Of a DNA stretch of 64,000 bases, positions 17,057 to 26,579 are shown piece after piece; within the stretch, counting starts at the first letter, position 1, and the number at the start of each line of letters is the position of its first letter. Location: contig NZ_CP150096.1 in the NCBI RefSeq assembly GCF_038396765.1, positions 2,587,001-2,651,000 of the forward strand. Reading direction: 5' to 3'. Under the pieces are notes generated by a model. It was not told where the DNA came from. It did no database searches and saw only the letters and a program-made list of their open reading frames with translations. A program made the translations under genes and the position numbers. Source of the stretch: Chitinophaga caseinilytica. Its GTDB lineage: Bacteria > Bacteroidota > Bacteroidia > Chitinophagales > Chitinophagaceae.

Positions 17057-17938
17057 TTATTTGAAAATGCTCTTCACGGGCCGGCCGGTCCAGCTCTGCG
17101 GGGTTTTCAGCCCGAAGATATATGCGATCGTTGCGGCCGTATCGTACGTCATCACGCTTTCTGTTACTTCATTGGCTTTTTTGATGCCTTTCCCGGTAAA
17201 AATCCAGGGGATCTGCATTTCCACCATCGTTTTGCCGCCATGGCCCTTGTTGATGCCGCCGTGGTCGGAAGAAAGGATGATCACGCTGTTGTCCCACATC
17301 CCGGCGTCTTTCACGGCCTGGAGGATCTTACCTAATAAAACGTCGTTCTTATGCACTTGTTCATAGTACGGCGGAATGTTATGCCCGATCTCGTGGCCCA
17401 CCCCGTCTGGCTGATCGAAATGTACGAAAAGAAAATCCGGTTTCTTTTCTTTCAGGTAAGCAATAGCCGTTTCGGTTGTGGCGCTGTCTGTGGGGCAATT
17501 CTGGTCTTTGTTCACCGCCTGTTTCGGGAACAGGTAGCCGATGCCTCCCCAGGAATAGATCACGCCGGTTTCCGCGTTGGGCTTTTGCTCGCGCAGCAGC
17601 GTGAAGAGGGAAGGGAAGAGGCCGTATTTGTCCAGCTCCCGGGGTTCCACTTCAGGCGTTTTGCTGCCCCATTCGGTGAAGCCGTGGAGTTCCGGAGGGG
17701 CGCCCATGATCATGGAAGCCCAGTTTACCGCGCTGGAAGAAGGAAGTACACTGCGTGCCTTCAACGTCCAGCTGCCGTCGGCCATCATTTGTTTCATGAC
17801 CGGGTTGTCCGATTTTTCCATGGCGTAAGCCCCGAGCCCGTCCATTCCGATCAGGATCACATGTTTAACACCTTTCACCTGCGCGTTCGCGCCAAGCGCC
17901 ATACACAACAATAAAGCTAAGTAGCGAGCTTTTCTCAT
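17057..17938 (-). CDS. alkaline-phosphatase-superfamily phosphodiesterase, secreted
   Basis: The 293-residue protein has a signal peptide (about 1-19) and the type I phosphodiesterase/nucleotide pyrophosphatase fold. Metal-binding motifs are GMDGLGA with its Asp, the nucleophile segment SSSAVNWASM, HFDQPDGVGHEIGH and LSSDHGG. Substrates in this family include nucleotides, phospholipids and phosphorylated glycans. At 293 residues it is shorter than typical NPP enzymes (about 400), so it is a minimal catalytic core. It leads a two-gene unit with the EEP enzyme, and its products probably act in the periplasm. Confidence 0.88.
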   Translation of the reverse strand: MRKARYLALLLCMALGANAQVKGVKHVILIGMDGLGAYAMEKSDNPVMKQMMADGSWTLKARSVLPSSSAVNWASMIMGAPPELHGFTEWGSKTPEVEPRELDKYGLFPSLFTLLREQKPNAETGVIYSWGGIGYLFPKQAVNKDQNCPTDSATTETAIAYLKEKKPDFLFVHFDQPDGVGHEIGHNIPPYYEQVHKNDVLLGKILQAVKDAGMWDNSVIILSSDHGGINKGHGGKTMVEMQIPWIFTGKGIKKANEVTESVMTYDTAATIAYIFGLKTPQSWTGRPVKSIFK

Positions 17939-18103
17939 GTTTCGACTAATTTAAAATTTATTTAATGTATTAACCCTGCCGCGTTTTTCACAAAGCGGAA
18001 TTGTGGATAAATGTAGGGAATGATTGTTGGCTTTTGTTTAATATTTATATACAAGGATGGGTTTTTGGATAACCGGCGTATACTTTAAATCATCGTGTGC
18101 CAA

Positions 18104-18862
18104 TCAACCGTTCAATCCGGCCTCGGCGCCTTCCCGGATTGCGCGGACGATGGGGGTCTGCGTTACGGAAATACCGTATTCCGGCACGCCGGGAATGCCG
18201 CCCATGCTCACGTTGGGATTGCGGTACTCCATGCGGCTGTCGATATAATCGCGGGCGGTGGAATGGTATTCCGGCGCGCCGCTGGCTTTGGCGAGGGCTT
18301 CGGCGTTGTGGGCGCGCAGTCCGGAACCGGCCATGATGCGGATGCGCCCGGCAGATTTTTCCACCAGCTCGCGGATGAGGGCAGCCCCTTCCAGGGCGGT
18401 ATTGCGTTGGCCGGAAGTAAGGATGCGCTCGCAACCGGTGGCGATCACGTCTTCCAGCGCCTGGAACGGATCGTCGGTCATATCGAACGCCCTGTGGAAC
18501 GTAACGCCCATGGGCCTGGCAAGGTCTACCAGCGCGCGGGTGCGCTCCACGTCCACCTTTCCATCTGCCGTCAGCAACCCGATCACTACACCGTCGCAGC
18601 CCAGGTCTTTGCAGGCCCGGATGTCGCGCTGCATGATATCGAGCTCGGCGTCGTCATACAGAAAATCGCCTCCGCGTGGCCGGATGATCGGGTAGATCTT
18701 CAATCCGCATTTTTCCCGCACTGCGGCGATCATGCCGTAGCTGGGCGTGGTGCCGCCTTCGAGGAGATTGTCGCACAGTTCGATCCTGTCCGCACCGCCT
18801 TCTTCGGCAGCTATGCAGGAGGCCACGGAAGTGGCGCATATTTCCAGCGTGATCTTTTTCAA
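18104..18862 (-). CDS. cutC: CutC family protein
   Basis: The 252-residue TIM-barrel protein matches CutC: LEICATSVASC near the start, GADRIELCDNLLEGGTTPS, the PRGGDFLYDDAE segment, TFHRAFDM and LTSGQ. CutC was named for copper homeostasis in E. coli, but that role is disputed. Here it lies between glycosylasparaginase and phosphodiesterase genes, so a role in handling an amino-sugar or glycosylamine breakdown product is plausible but unproven. The start codon is TTG; a -7 box ends 15 bases upstream. Confidence 0.92.
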   Translation of the reverse strand: MKKITLEICATSVASCIAAEEGGADRIELCDNLLEGGTTPSYGMIAAVREKCGLKIYPIIRPRGGDFLYDDAELDIMQRDIRACKDLGCDGVVIGLLTADGKVDVERTRALVDLARPMGVTFHRAFDMTDDPFQALEDVIATGCERILTSGQRNTALEGAALIRELVEKSAGRIRIMAGSGLRAHNAEALAKASGAPEYHSTARDYIDSRMEYRNPNVSMGGIPGVPEYGISVTQTPIVRAIREGAEAGLNG

Positions 18863-18876
18863 AGTCCAGATTTTTA

Positions 18877-18920
18877 CAAAAATAAGGATCGGCTACCAGC
18901 GTTTGCCGGGTAGCCGATCC
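18877..18920 (-). terminator. terminator of the glycosylasparaginase gene overlapping a cutC promoter
   Basis: GGATCGGCTACC (18886-18897) pairs perfectly with GGTAGCCGATCC (18909-18920). On the minus strand the hairpin is followed by TTATTTTTG, which is both a U-tract and a TAnnTTTG -7 box (18877-18884) for cutC. Confidence 0.65.
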
Positions 18921-18937
18921 AAAGTTTCGAACATAAA

Positions 18938-19978
18938 TTATTGGAAGTAATATTTGCCTTTGATGAGCTCTTCCTCTTTTTCGCCGGTGGTGCAGGCGTA
19001 GCTGAACCCGGGATGGAGGCAGTACGCGCCGTGCTCGCCTTTTTTGTTGAGGGCGAGGAAGCCGATCTGGATCTCCTTCGCCTTGGCGGGTTTTTTCTTC
19101 ACGATGCGCAGCACCGCTTCCTTGCAGGCGGCTTCGGGGGAATATCCCTGGCGCATCAGTTCCACCACCAAAAAGCTCCCTACTACACGGATCACTTCTT
19201 CTCCCACACCGGTTGCCGTGGCGGCGCCTATTTCGTTATCGACGTACAAACCCGCACCGATAATAGGCGAATCGCCCACCCGGCCGTGCATCTTGAAGGC
19301 CATGCCGCTGGTAGTGCAGGCGCCGGAAAGGTTCCCGGCCGCGTCGAGGGCTACCATGCCGATGGTATCGTGGTTCCAGGCGTTGCCGGGCAGGCGCAGC
19401 GGGTTGAACGCCGTGGTGCCTTTGCCTTCGTACGACTGGTTCTCGATATTGATGACGGGTTTATATTCCGCTTTTTTCAGCCATTCTTTCCACGCTTTTT
19501 CGGATTCGGGCGTGAGGAGGTTTTCTTTCTGGAAACCGTTCTCCAGCGCAAATTGCAGTGCGCCGTCGCCCACGAGCATCACGTGCGGCGTTTTCTCCAT
19601 GACTTTGCGGGCCACGGAGATCGGGTGTTTGATGTGCTCTATGGCAGCCACGGAACCGCAGTTCCCGAACTCGTCCATGATGCAGGCGTCCAGCGTAACG
19701 CGGCCGTCGCGGTCGGGATAACCGCCGTAACCAACGGTTACGTTCTTTTCGTCGGCCTCGGGCACGTGTACACCGGCTTCAACGGCGTCGAGCGCACGGC
19801 CGCCTTTGCCCAGTACGCCCCATGCGGCACGGTTGGCGGCGATACCGAAATCCCACGTCGAAACAACGATCGGTTTACGGGCCTTGCCGCGGGATGCGGC
19901 CGCTGCGGGGATACCGTCCAGCGAAAGTGCGGCGGCGCCCAGTGCGGCGGTTTTCAAGAAATTCCTTCTGCTCTTCAT
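18938..19978 (-). CDS. N4-(beta-N-acetylglucosaminyl)-L-asparaginase (glycosylasparaginase)
   Basis: This Ntn-hydrolase cleaves the GlcNAc-Asn link left after glycoprotein breakdown. The 346-residue precursor has a twin-arginine signal (RRNFLKTAALGAAALS), the motif NHDTIGMVALD in which autocleavage before the Thr of HDT makes the nucleophile, and GACTTSGMAFK and RVGDSPIIGAG, which bind substrate. These match flavobacterial aspartylglucosaminidase rather than plain isoaspartyl peptidase. Export by Tat implies a periplasmic site. It is 24 bases downstream of the ROK kinase gene and cotranscribed with the permease. Confidence 0.93.
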   Translation of the reverse strand: MKSRRNFLKTAALGAAALSLDGIPAAAASRGKARKPIVVSTWDFGIAANRAAWGVLGKGGRALDAVEAGVHVPEADEKNVTVGYGGYPDRDGRVTLDACIMDEFGNCGSVAAIEHIKHPISVARKVMEKTPHVMLVGDGALQFALENGFQKENLLTPESEKAWKEWLKKAEYKPVINIENQSYEGKGTTAFNPLRLPGNAWNHDTIGMVALDAAGNLSGACTTSGMAFKMHGRVGDSPIIGAGLYVDNEIGAATATGVGEEVIRVVGSFLVVELMRQGYSPEAACKEAVLRIVKKKPAKAKEIQIGFLALNKKGEHGAYCLHPGFSYACTTGEKEEELIKGKYYFQ

Positions 19979-20002
19979 ACTACACTAAAGGTTATGTCAC
20001 TG

Positions 20003-20968
20003 TTAATCTTTCATTTCCCAGGCCATGGCGCTGGCGCCGAGAATGGCGGCGTCGCTTTCCTTGAGCTCGGAGAACAGCAATTTAACTTTATTCTGGAAGA
20101 TGGGGAGCAGGTTTACTTCCATGTGCTCGCGAACGGGGCGCATGATAAGGTCGCCTGCCTGCGTCAGGCCGCCGAACAGCACGATGGCTTCGGGGCTGGA
20201 GAACATCACGAAGTTGGCGAGCGCTTCCCCGAGTACCTTACCGGTGAACTCGTAGATCTCGATGGCCAGTTTATCGCCTTTGATGGCGGCTTCGTAAATG
20301 AGCTTGGAATCGATCTCCTCGCGGCTGTGGTTGCGAAGCATGGAATCCAGTTCCGGATGGGCTTCGAGCAGTTCCAGCGCGGTATTGGTAACACCGGTTG
20401 CGGAAGCGTACGATTCGAGGGAGCCACGGGCGCCGGTGCCAGGATGGAGACGGCCGCCGGGCACTACGATCACGTGGCCGAGCTCGCCGGCGAAGCCGTC
20501 GTGGCCATAGATCAGCTGTCCGTTAGCGACGATGCCGCTGCCTACGCCAGTGCCGAGCGTGATGGTGATAAAGTCTTTCATGCCGCGGGCGGAGCCGTAG
20601 GTCATTTCACCGAGGGCGGCCGCGTTGGCGTCGTTGGTAAGGACCGTGGGAAGGCCGAAGAGGTCTTCCAGCATTTGCGCCAGGGGCACGATGCCTTTCC
20701 AGCGCAGGTTCGGAGCGTATTCGATGTTGCCGGTATAGTAGTTGCCGTTGGGGGCGCCTACGCCGATACCGCGGATGTTTTCGATGCCGCCGACCTGTTC
20801 GATCAGTTTGGTGAGCCGCTGGTGCAGCTCTTCGAGAAACATGGTAACTTCTTCGTGTGCTTTGGTTGACATGCGGTCCTGGCAAAGGATGTTGCCACGA
20901 CGGTCTACAATACCGAATTTAGTGTTCGTTCCACCGATATCAATGCCCACCGCTAGTTGCTGACTCAT
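20003..20968 (-). CDS. ROK family sugar kinase
   Basis: The 321-residue kinase has the ATP phosphate loop [12 protein letters not shown], the sugar-binding [10 protein letters not shown] and the GTGVGSGIV loop. ROK kinases phosphorylate glucose, GlcNAc, ManNAc or fructose. The usual zinc motif (CxCGxxGCxE) reads [10 protein letters not shown] here, so all three Cys are replaced. Its overlap of 29 bases with the upstream permease gene and its position before glycosylasparaginase suggest phosphorylation of a sugar brought in by that permease, perhaps GlcNAc or mannose. The exact sugar is not determined. Confidence 0.9.
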   Translation of the reverse strand: MSQQLAVGIDIGGTNTKFGIVDRRGNILCQDRMSTKAHEEVTMFLEELHQRLTKLIEQVGGIENIRGIGVGAPNGNYYTGNIEYAPNLRWKGIVPLAQMLEDLFGLPTVLTNDANAAALGEMTYGSARGMKDFITITLGTGVGSGIVANGQLIYGHDGFAGELGHVIVVPGGRLHPGTGARGSLESYASATGVTNTALELLEAHPELDSMLRNHSREEIDSKLIYEAAIKGDKLAIEIYEFTGKVLGEALANFVMFSSPEAIVLFGGLTQAGDLIMRPVREHMEVNLLPIFQNKVKLLFSELKESDAAILGASAMAWEMKD

Positions 20969-22568
20969 AGTCTATTCCTTGGGATTTTAAAATTGATTTT
21001 ACGCGTAATGCAAAGAATGCCAGGTATGCGAAGCATGCCACCGGCACGATATAAGACGTGTGAATGCCGATCGAGTCTGCGATACCGCCCTGTAACGGGG
21101 GAACCAGCGCGCCGCCGAGGATCATCATGATGAGGAACGACGAGCCCTGGCCGGTATATTTACCCAGGCCGGCGATCGAGAGGCTGAAGATGCAGGGCCA
21201 CATCACCGAGCAGAACAGGCCGCCGCTGATGAATGCGAACGTGGCCACCTGGCCGGTCGTGAACAGGCCGATGATCATGGCCGCAACGCCCATCACACCG
21301 AAGGTGAGCAGCGTTTTGGCCGGCTTTTCCTGACCGTAGAAGAAACCCAGGATCTGGATCACGATACAGATCGCGAAGGGGTACAGGATGGTAATGTCGT
21401 TCCCTTTCATGGCGTTGGCACCGAGGATGACGGCGTAAGCGATGAAAGGTACTACAACCGACAGCACCTGGCGGGCGATTTTCGAGATATTGAACACGCT
21501 GATGGCGCCCGTCCACCGGCCGATCATCAAACCGCCCCAGAAGATCGAGATATAGGGGCTGATCTCGGATTCATGCAGGCCTTCCGGCGTGAGGAACCCG
21601 GGTGTTTTCAGCAGTTCGCCGAGGTTGGAGGAAGTGCTCACTTCCACGCCTACATACACGAAGATGGCGATCATCCCCATGATAAGCTGCGGATATTTCA
21701 TGGCGCCCCATCCGTCGCCGTTGGAGCGGGCCGTGAACTGGCTGTAGAAAAGGATTACCAGGATACCTACGATCCCGGCGATGAAGTAGGGCAGGGGGTG
21801 GGTGGTAACGCCCGTCCCGATGGCGATCACGACGAACATCAGGGTGATGCCCAGCAGGGAGCGCGTAGCCTTGGGGGAAGATTCGAAATGATCGTCTTCC
21901 GTGCCCTTCGGCATTTTGGTAGCTGCGAAAATACCTGCCGCTGCGAGGAAGAGGCCTACGAGCGTGAGGTACAATACGTTGATCTTGCTGATATCGGTGT
22001 CTCCGGAATCGCCGCTCACTTTAGCGGAGCCGAACAGGAGGATGGATACGATGATGGGGCCGATGGTAGTGCCGAAGGAGTTCACACCGCCGGCGAGATT
22101 GAGCCGGTGCGCGCCGCCGGCGGGGTCGCCCAGGAGGATGGCGAAGGGATTGGCGGCCGTTTGCTGGAGCGAGAAGCCGAGGGCCACGATGAAGTAGGCG
22201 CCCAGGATCAGGTAGAAGGCTGCGGTTTTGTCGGTCATGCCCAGGCCGAGGTTCACGGCACCGATAGTGGCGGCCGCGCCTACGCCGGAAATGATCAGGC
22301 CATATATGATCCCTTTCTTGAAACCGATACGGTTCAGGATGTCGACCCCTTTCATGGCAGAAAGGAGGTACAGGATGAGAGACCCTACGAAGTAAGCCCC
22401 GTAAAATGCGAAGTCGATGAGCTGCGACTGGATTTGCGTCAGCTCGAAGTGCGCTTTACAGAAGGGAATAAGTATACTGTTGGAGGCCGCTACGAATCCC
22501 CAGAAAAAGAAAACGAGGACCAGTACGGAAAACGACGGATGCGTACCCTGTTTTTGTGGCGTGGACAT
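20940..22568 (-). CDS. FHS-type sugar permease (MFS), long form
   Basis: This 542-residue MFS protein belongs to the FucP/GluP (fucose-glucose-galactose:H+ symporter) group, with [17 protein letters not shown] in helix 1 and the conserved LQQTAANPF stretch in mid-protein. It is about 100 residues longer than FucP; the extra length lies mainly in loops around residues 190-290. Substrate is a monosaccharide, not further defined. It is first in the permease-ROK-glycosylasparaginase unit and divergent from a second FHS permease. The shared 186-base gap holds a LacI-like operator. Confidence 0.9.
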   Translation of the reverse strand: MSTPQKQGTHPSFSVLVLVFFFWGFVAASNSILIPFCKAHFELTQIQSQLIDFAFYGAYFVGSLILYLLSAMKGVDILNRIGFKKGIIYGLIISGVGAAATIGAVNLGLGMTDKTAAFYLILGAYFIVALGFSLQQTAANPFAILLGDPAGGAHRLNLAGGVNSFGTTIGPIIVSILLFGSAKVSGDSGDTDISKINVLYLTLVGLFLAAAGIFAATKMPKGTEDDHFESSPKATRSLLGITLMFVVIAIGTGVTTHPLPYFIAGIVGILVILFYSQFTARSNGDGWGAMKYPQLIMGMIAIFVYVGVEVSTSSNLGELLKTPGFLTPEGLHESEISPYISIFWGGLMIGRWTGAISVFNISKIARQVLSVVVPFIAYAVILGANAMKGNDITILYPFAICIVIQILGFFYGQEKPAKTLLTFGVMGVAAMIIGLFTTGQVATFAFISGGLFCSVMWPCIFSLSIAGLGKYTGQGSSFLIMMILGGALVPPLQGGIADSIGIHTSYIVPVACFAYLAFFALRVKSILKSQGIDYESATSGGH

Positions 22569-22664
22569 ATACCGTTAAATTTTGGTAAAATTAGGGTCTA
22601 AATGTATAATTATTTTTTTGAGAAAAGGTCAAAAAGAAACCGGAACAGCTTATTTTTTTACATT

Positions 22665-22680
22665 GCTCAAACGTTTTAGC
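22665..22680. promoter_or_regulatory. LacI-like operator between the two FHS permease genes
   Basis: GCTCAAACGTTTTAGC is a 16-base palindrome with one mismatched pair. It shares AAACGTTTTAG with the site at 15160-15173. It lies 97 bases from one start and 75 from the other, so one repressor could control both directions. Confidence 0.55.
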
Positions 22681-22754
22681 TAATATATTTATGAATTTAG
22701 CGAATTGTTCATTATGTTCGTGGCTATTCTTTGAACAATCAACCTTTGTCATTC

Positions 22755-24056
22755 ATGAGTAATCAGACAGCTGCAGCTCCTCCCGTGGCCGCGCAACGTA
22801 ACAACTACGCCCAGGCGATGGTGATCATCGCGGCGCTATTCTTTATTTTCGGCTTTGTGACCTGGCTGAACTCCGTACTGATCCCGTTCCTGCAACAGGC
22901 CTGTGAATTGACGGACACCGTAGCTTACCTCGTTACTTTCGCCTTTTATATTTCATATGTAGTGATGGCGATCCCTTCTTCCGTGATCCTCAAGAAGATA
23001 GGCTTCCCCAAGGGCATGTCGCTCGGGTTGCTGATCATCGCTGCCGGTTCGCTCATCTTCATTCCCGCGGCGCAGATGCGTTCGTACCCGCTGTTCCTGG
23101 TCGGGCTTTTCACCCAGGGCACCGGCCTTGCGCTCCTGCAAACCGCTTCCAACCCTTATGTTACGATCCTCGGCCCCATCGAAAGCGCCGCTAAACGTAT
23201 TAGCATCATGGGTATCTGTAATAAACTGGCCGGCATCATCGGTATTTTCGTGCTGGCGAAGCTGCTGTTCAGCGACACCGAAGCCGTTTCCGCCAAAATC
23301 GCCACCCTCGTGGGCGCAGAGCGCGAAGCGGAGCTCGACCTGCTGGCCGGCCGCCTCGTAGTTCCTTACGCTGTTATGGCTGGTGTGCTCGTGCTGCTCG
23401 CCATTTTCGTTCGCCGCTCCCACCTGCCTGAAATCAACCAGGACGAAGACGCCGCCCAAGCCGGAGGCGCAGACAAATACGGTCGCAAATCCGTGTTCGA
23501 CATTCCCTATCTGCTGATCGGCGTACTGAGCATCTTCCTCTACGTTGGCGTGGAAGTACTGGCGATCGATACCCTCACGAACTATGGAACTTACACCGGC
23601 CTGGCGAAAGACGTGGCCTCCCACCTCGCTATCTACTGCCTGTTCGCTTTCGGCGTAGGCTATATGCTCGGCGTGGCACTGGTGCCCAAAGTCCTGTCCC
23701 AGAAAAACGCACTGATGATCTGCGCGATCATGGGCATCGTATTCACTGCCGGCGCGCTGCTGACCAGTGGTATGACCTCCATCGTCTTCATCATTCTCCT
23801 CAGCTTCGCCCATTCGCTCATGTGGCCTGGCATCTGGCCCCTGGCGATCGATAAGCTCGGTCGTTTCACCAAAACCGGTTCCGCATTACTGGTAATGGGT
23901 ATCGGCGGTGGCGCCATCCTGCCGCTGATCTACGGTGCCATCGTAGACGCCATGGGCGGCAACCGCCAGATCCCCTACGCGATCATGATCCCCTGCTACC
24001 TGGTGATCCTGTATTTCGCTGTAGCCGGTCACAAAAAAGGACTGCCTGCCAAATAA
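22755..24056 (+). CDS. FHS-type sugar permease (MFS)
   Basis: This FucP/GluP-family transporter (433 residues from ATG 22755) has the family helix 1 sequence FFIFGFVTWLNSVLIPF and the LLQTASNPYVTILGP motif. A TTG at 22731 would add eight residues and is less likely. It imports a monosaccharide, possibly glucose, galactose or GlcNAc, with protons. Galactokinase follows on the same strand after a terminator. It is probably repressed through the shared palindrome upstream. Confidence 0.9.
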   Translation: MSNQTAAAPPVAAQRNNYAQAMVIIAALFFIFGFVTWLNSVLIPFLQQACELTDTVAYLVTFAFYISYVVMAIPSSVILKKIGFPKGMSLGLLIIAAGSLIFIPAAQMRSYPLFLVGLFTQGTGLALLQTASNPYVTILGPIESAAKRISIMGICNKLAGIIGIFVLAKLLFSDTEAVSAKIATLVGAEREAELDLLAGRLVVPYAVMAGVLVLLAIFVRRSHLPEINQDEDAAQAGGADKYGRKSVFDIPYLLIGVLSIFLYVGVEVLAIDTLTNYGTYTGLAKDVASHLAIYCLFAFGVGYMLGVALVPKVLSQKNALMICAIMGIVFTAGALLTSGMTSIVFIILLSFAHSLMWPGIWPLAIDKLGRFTKTGSALLVMGIGGGAILPLIYGAIVDAMGGNRQIPYAIMIPCYLVILYFAVAGHKKGLPAK

Positions 24057-24079
24057 GCCTGGTAAAGATATAATATGGA

Positions 24080-24110
24080 AAGCCCCCGGAGACCGCAGTC
24101 CCGGGGGCTT
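24080..24110 (+). terminator. terminator after the second permease
   Basis: AAGCCCCCGG pairs with CCGGGGGCTT and is followed by TTCCTTTCCC. Confidence 0.8.
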
Positions 24111-24197
24111 TTCCTTTCCCGCCAACCCCTCCCGGCCAACAATTTTCAGAATTCTCCGCCTTTTTATTATTTTTAGGTGTAAAATTTACCCTTATAA

Positions 24198-25364
24198 ATG
24201 ATCGCAACAGCCACAGCCGAGTTCCGCAAGCGTTTTAACCGGGAGCCCCTCATCGTCAGCTCCCCCGGAAGGATCAACCTCATCGGAGAACACACCGACT
24301 ATAACGAAGGGTTCGTGTTGCCCGCCGCCATCGACAAGCGTATCGTGTACGCCATTGCACTGAACGGTACAGACACCTGCAACGCCCACGCCCTGTTCAA
24401 CGGCGAAACACAGTCTTTCTCCCTCGAAAACATCGAGCCCGGCGGCGATTGGATCAATTATATCAAAGGCGTAGTGTACCATTTGCAGCAACAGGGGTAC
24501 GATGTGAAAGGGTTCGATTGCGTCATCACCGGCGATATCCCCATCGGCGCAGGCATGAGCAGCTCCGCCGCTGTAGAAGGTGGCCTGGCCGTAGGGCTCG
24601 ACCATCTCCTGAACTTCAACCTTTCCCGCATGGAAATGGCCCGCATCGGTCAGTTGGCGGAACATACCTTCCCGGGTGTGAAATGCGGCATTATGGACCA
24701 GTTCGCGAATCTGCACGGCCGTAAAGACAGCGTCATGCTGCTCGATTGCCGCAGCCTCGATTATCAATATTTCCCCTTCCGGTTTTCGGACGAAGTGAAA
24801 GTGGTGCTGGTGAACTCGATGGTCCACCATTCCCTCGCATCTTCGGAATACAACGTTCGCCGCGCGCAGTGCGAAGAAGGGGTGAAGATCCTGCGGGATG
24901 TGTACCCCGGCATCAACAGCCTCCGCGATCTCACGTCGGAACAGATCATCCAGCAAAAACATATACTGCCCGCCAAAGTGTACGACCGCTGCCTCTACGT
25001 GACCCAGGAAAACGAGCGGGTAGAAAAAGCCTGCGCACATTTACAACGCAACGAGCTGAAAGAAGCCGGCGCGCTCATGTTCGCTTCCCACGAAGGATTG
25101 AGCAAACTCTACGAAGTATCCTGCCCGGAGCTGGATTTCCTGGCCCAGCTGGCCGCGCAACGCCCCGAAGTGGCCGGCGCGCGCATGATGGGCGGTGGCT
25201 TCGGCGGATGCACCATCAACCTCGTTCAAACAGACAAAGTCGGGGATTTCTGCGATTTCGTGCAGGAACAGTTCCGCCAGCGTTACGGCGTTTCGCCGGA
25301 GATCTATATTACTTCCATCGAAGACGGCGCCAAAGTCCAGTTGACCGCCGAAGCCGTGGCATAA
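24198..25364 (+). CDS. galK: galactokinase GalK
   Basis: GalK phosphorylates alpha-D-galactose with ATP, the entry step of the Leloir pathway. The 388-residue protein shows the galactokinase signature GRINLIGEHTDYNEGFVLP (about residues 24-42), the GHMP ATP motif GAGMSSSAAVEGG (about 118-130) and the C-terminal MMGGGFGGCTINLV loop. Catalytic Asp sits in KCGIMDQF. Length is standard. It stands alone here, with no galT or galE nearby, between two terminators and downstream of an FHS permease that could supply galactose. Cytoplasmic. Confidence 0.96.
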   Translation: MIATATAEFRKRFNREPLIVSSPGRINLIGEHTDYNEGFVLPAAIDKRIVYAIALNGTDTCNAHALFNGETQSFSLENIEPGGDWINYIKGVVYHLQQQGYDVKGFDCVITGDIPIGAGMSSSAAVEGGLAVGLDHLLNFNLSRMEMARIGQLAEHTFPGVKCGIMDQFANLHGRKDSVMLLDCRSLDYQYFPFRFSDEVKVVLVNSMVHHSLASSEYNVRRAQCEEGVKILRDVYPGINSLRDLTSEQIIQQKHILPAKVYDRCLYVTQENERVEKACAHLQRNELKEAGALMFASHEGLSKLYEVSCPELDFLAQLAAQRPEVAGARMMGGGFGGCTINLVQTDKVGDFCDFVQEQFRQRYGVSPEIYITSIEDGAKVQLTAEAVA

Positions 25365-25380
25365 AAATCTTCCGGGCAAC

Positions 25381-25415
25381 AAAAAAGCCGGCTGCACATC
25401 GCGGCCGGCTTTTTT
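25381..25415. terminator. bidirectional terminator between galK and porV
   Basis: AAAAAAGCCGGC pairs with GCCGGCTTTTTT around an 11-base loop. Confidence 0.85.
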
Positions 25416-25431
25416 ATGTATAAAAGTCGCA

Positions 25432-26535
25432 TTAACGTGGCGCTGCAAAATCAACGGTGAGGCCGATGCGCAGGGTGTTGGACAGCGGGTTGCGGTTGGT
25501 GCCGTTGCCGGTTGGCACCAGGTACGACAAGTTCATGCCCACCATGCGGTAGCGACCGCCGATGCCGGCCGTGATCTCGTGCACGCTGCCTTCGCGCTTC
25601 TTGCCGGAAACATAACCCAGCCTTGCGCTGAACGCATTCCGGAACGAATATTCCGCGCCGCCCGAAAAGCGCCAGGTATTGTTGCTGAAAGATTTGAACC
25701 AGGCTTCCATGGCGCCCGTTTCATAATATTCCTTCACGTCGGTCATCTTCGGTACCATCAGTTTATTCACTTCCGCGCCCAGCATCAGTTTATGATCTTC
25801 CTGCATGGCGAAGGTGTAAGCCGCGCCCAGGCCGAGGTTCGCGGGAAGGAACTCCTTCTGGTCGGAATCGCCGCGGTAAGCAATGCGCGAACCGAGATTG
25901 CTCAACGCCAGGCCCGCCGTAAAACCCTGTCCTGCATCGTTCAACCCGGAATAAAACAACGAAACGTCGCCCGCTACGGCCGTGGCGGCTTTGTAGCGTA
26001 CCGCGTTCAGGTTGCCGCGCACCAGGCTGGAGTTGATGTAGCGGAACGCCACGCCGATGCCGAAACGGTCGGTCAGCTTGCGCGCATACCCCACGTCGAA
26101 CGACATTTCACGGGGATACGAAGTTTTCAGCAACTGGCCGTTATGGTCTGTCAGCGGCAGGTTGCCCAGGCTGAAATAGCGGATGTTGGCGGAGATGGCC
26201 TGTTTGTCGTCCAGTTTGTAATACCCGCCGGCATGCAGGAGGTACACGCTTTCGGTGATGTCGCGCAGCCATGGGCTGTAATTCACGGCCAGCGATCCCG
26301 TGCTGTCGGCGAAGGGCGTTTTGGCGAGGTTCCACAGGCCGCTGTTCGCATCCGGACTGGTGGCGAGGCCCATATTGCCCATACCCGTCGAACGCGCATC
26401 CGGTGCAATGCGAAGGAAGGGAACGGCGGATGAGGTGATATCGACGGTATTGTTCGTTGATTGTCCGCTGGCGGCGCCGGCGCAGGTAAGCAGCAGCGCA
26501 GCGATCGAATGGCGGAACAGGTGTATCTTTTTCAT
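25432..26535 (-). CDS. porV: PorV-like outer-membrane protein of the type IX secretion system
   Basis: PorV is a 14-strand FadL-like barrel that captures T9SS cargo from the Sov translocon and hands it to the sortase. This 367-residue protein has a signal peptide (about 1-24) and the family start AVPFLRIAPDARSTGMGNMGLA, then NSGLWNLAKTPF and alternating barrel strands to the C-terminal Phe-Ala region. It is 44 bases downstream of a giant protein that ends in a T9SS sorting domain. The pairing suggests either the general PorV or a copy dedicated to that cargo. Confidence 0.9.
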   Translation of the reverse strand: MKKIHLFRHSIAALLLTCAGAASGQSTNNTVDITSSAVPFLRIAPDARSTGMGNMGLATSPDANSGLWNLAKTPFADSTGSLAVNYSPWLRDITESVYLLHAGGYYKLDDKQAISANIRYFSLGNLPLTDHNGQLLKTSYPREMSFDVGYARKLTDRFGIGVAFRYINSSLVRGNLNAVRYKAATAVAGDVSLFYSGLNDAGQGFTAGLALSNLGSRIAYRGDSDQKEFLPANLGLGAAYTFAMQEDHKLMLGAEVNKLMVPKMTDVKEYYETGAMEAWFKSFSNNTWRFSGGAEYSFRNAFSARLGYVSGKKREGSVHEITAGIGGRYRMVGMNLSYLVPTGNGTNRNPLSNTLRIGLTVDFAAPR

Positions 26536-26579
26536 GTATCTCTTTTTGAAGCCGGGCCACGCGGGCCCGGCTATTTGTT

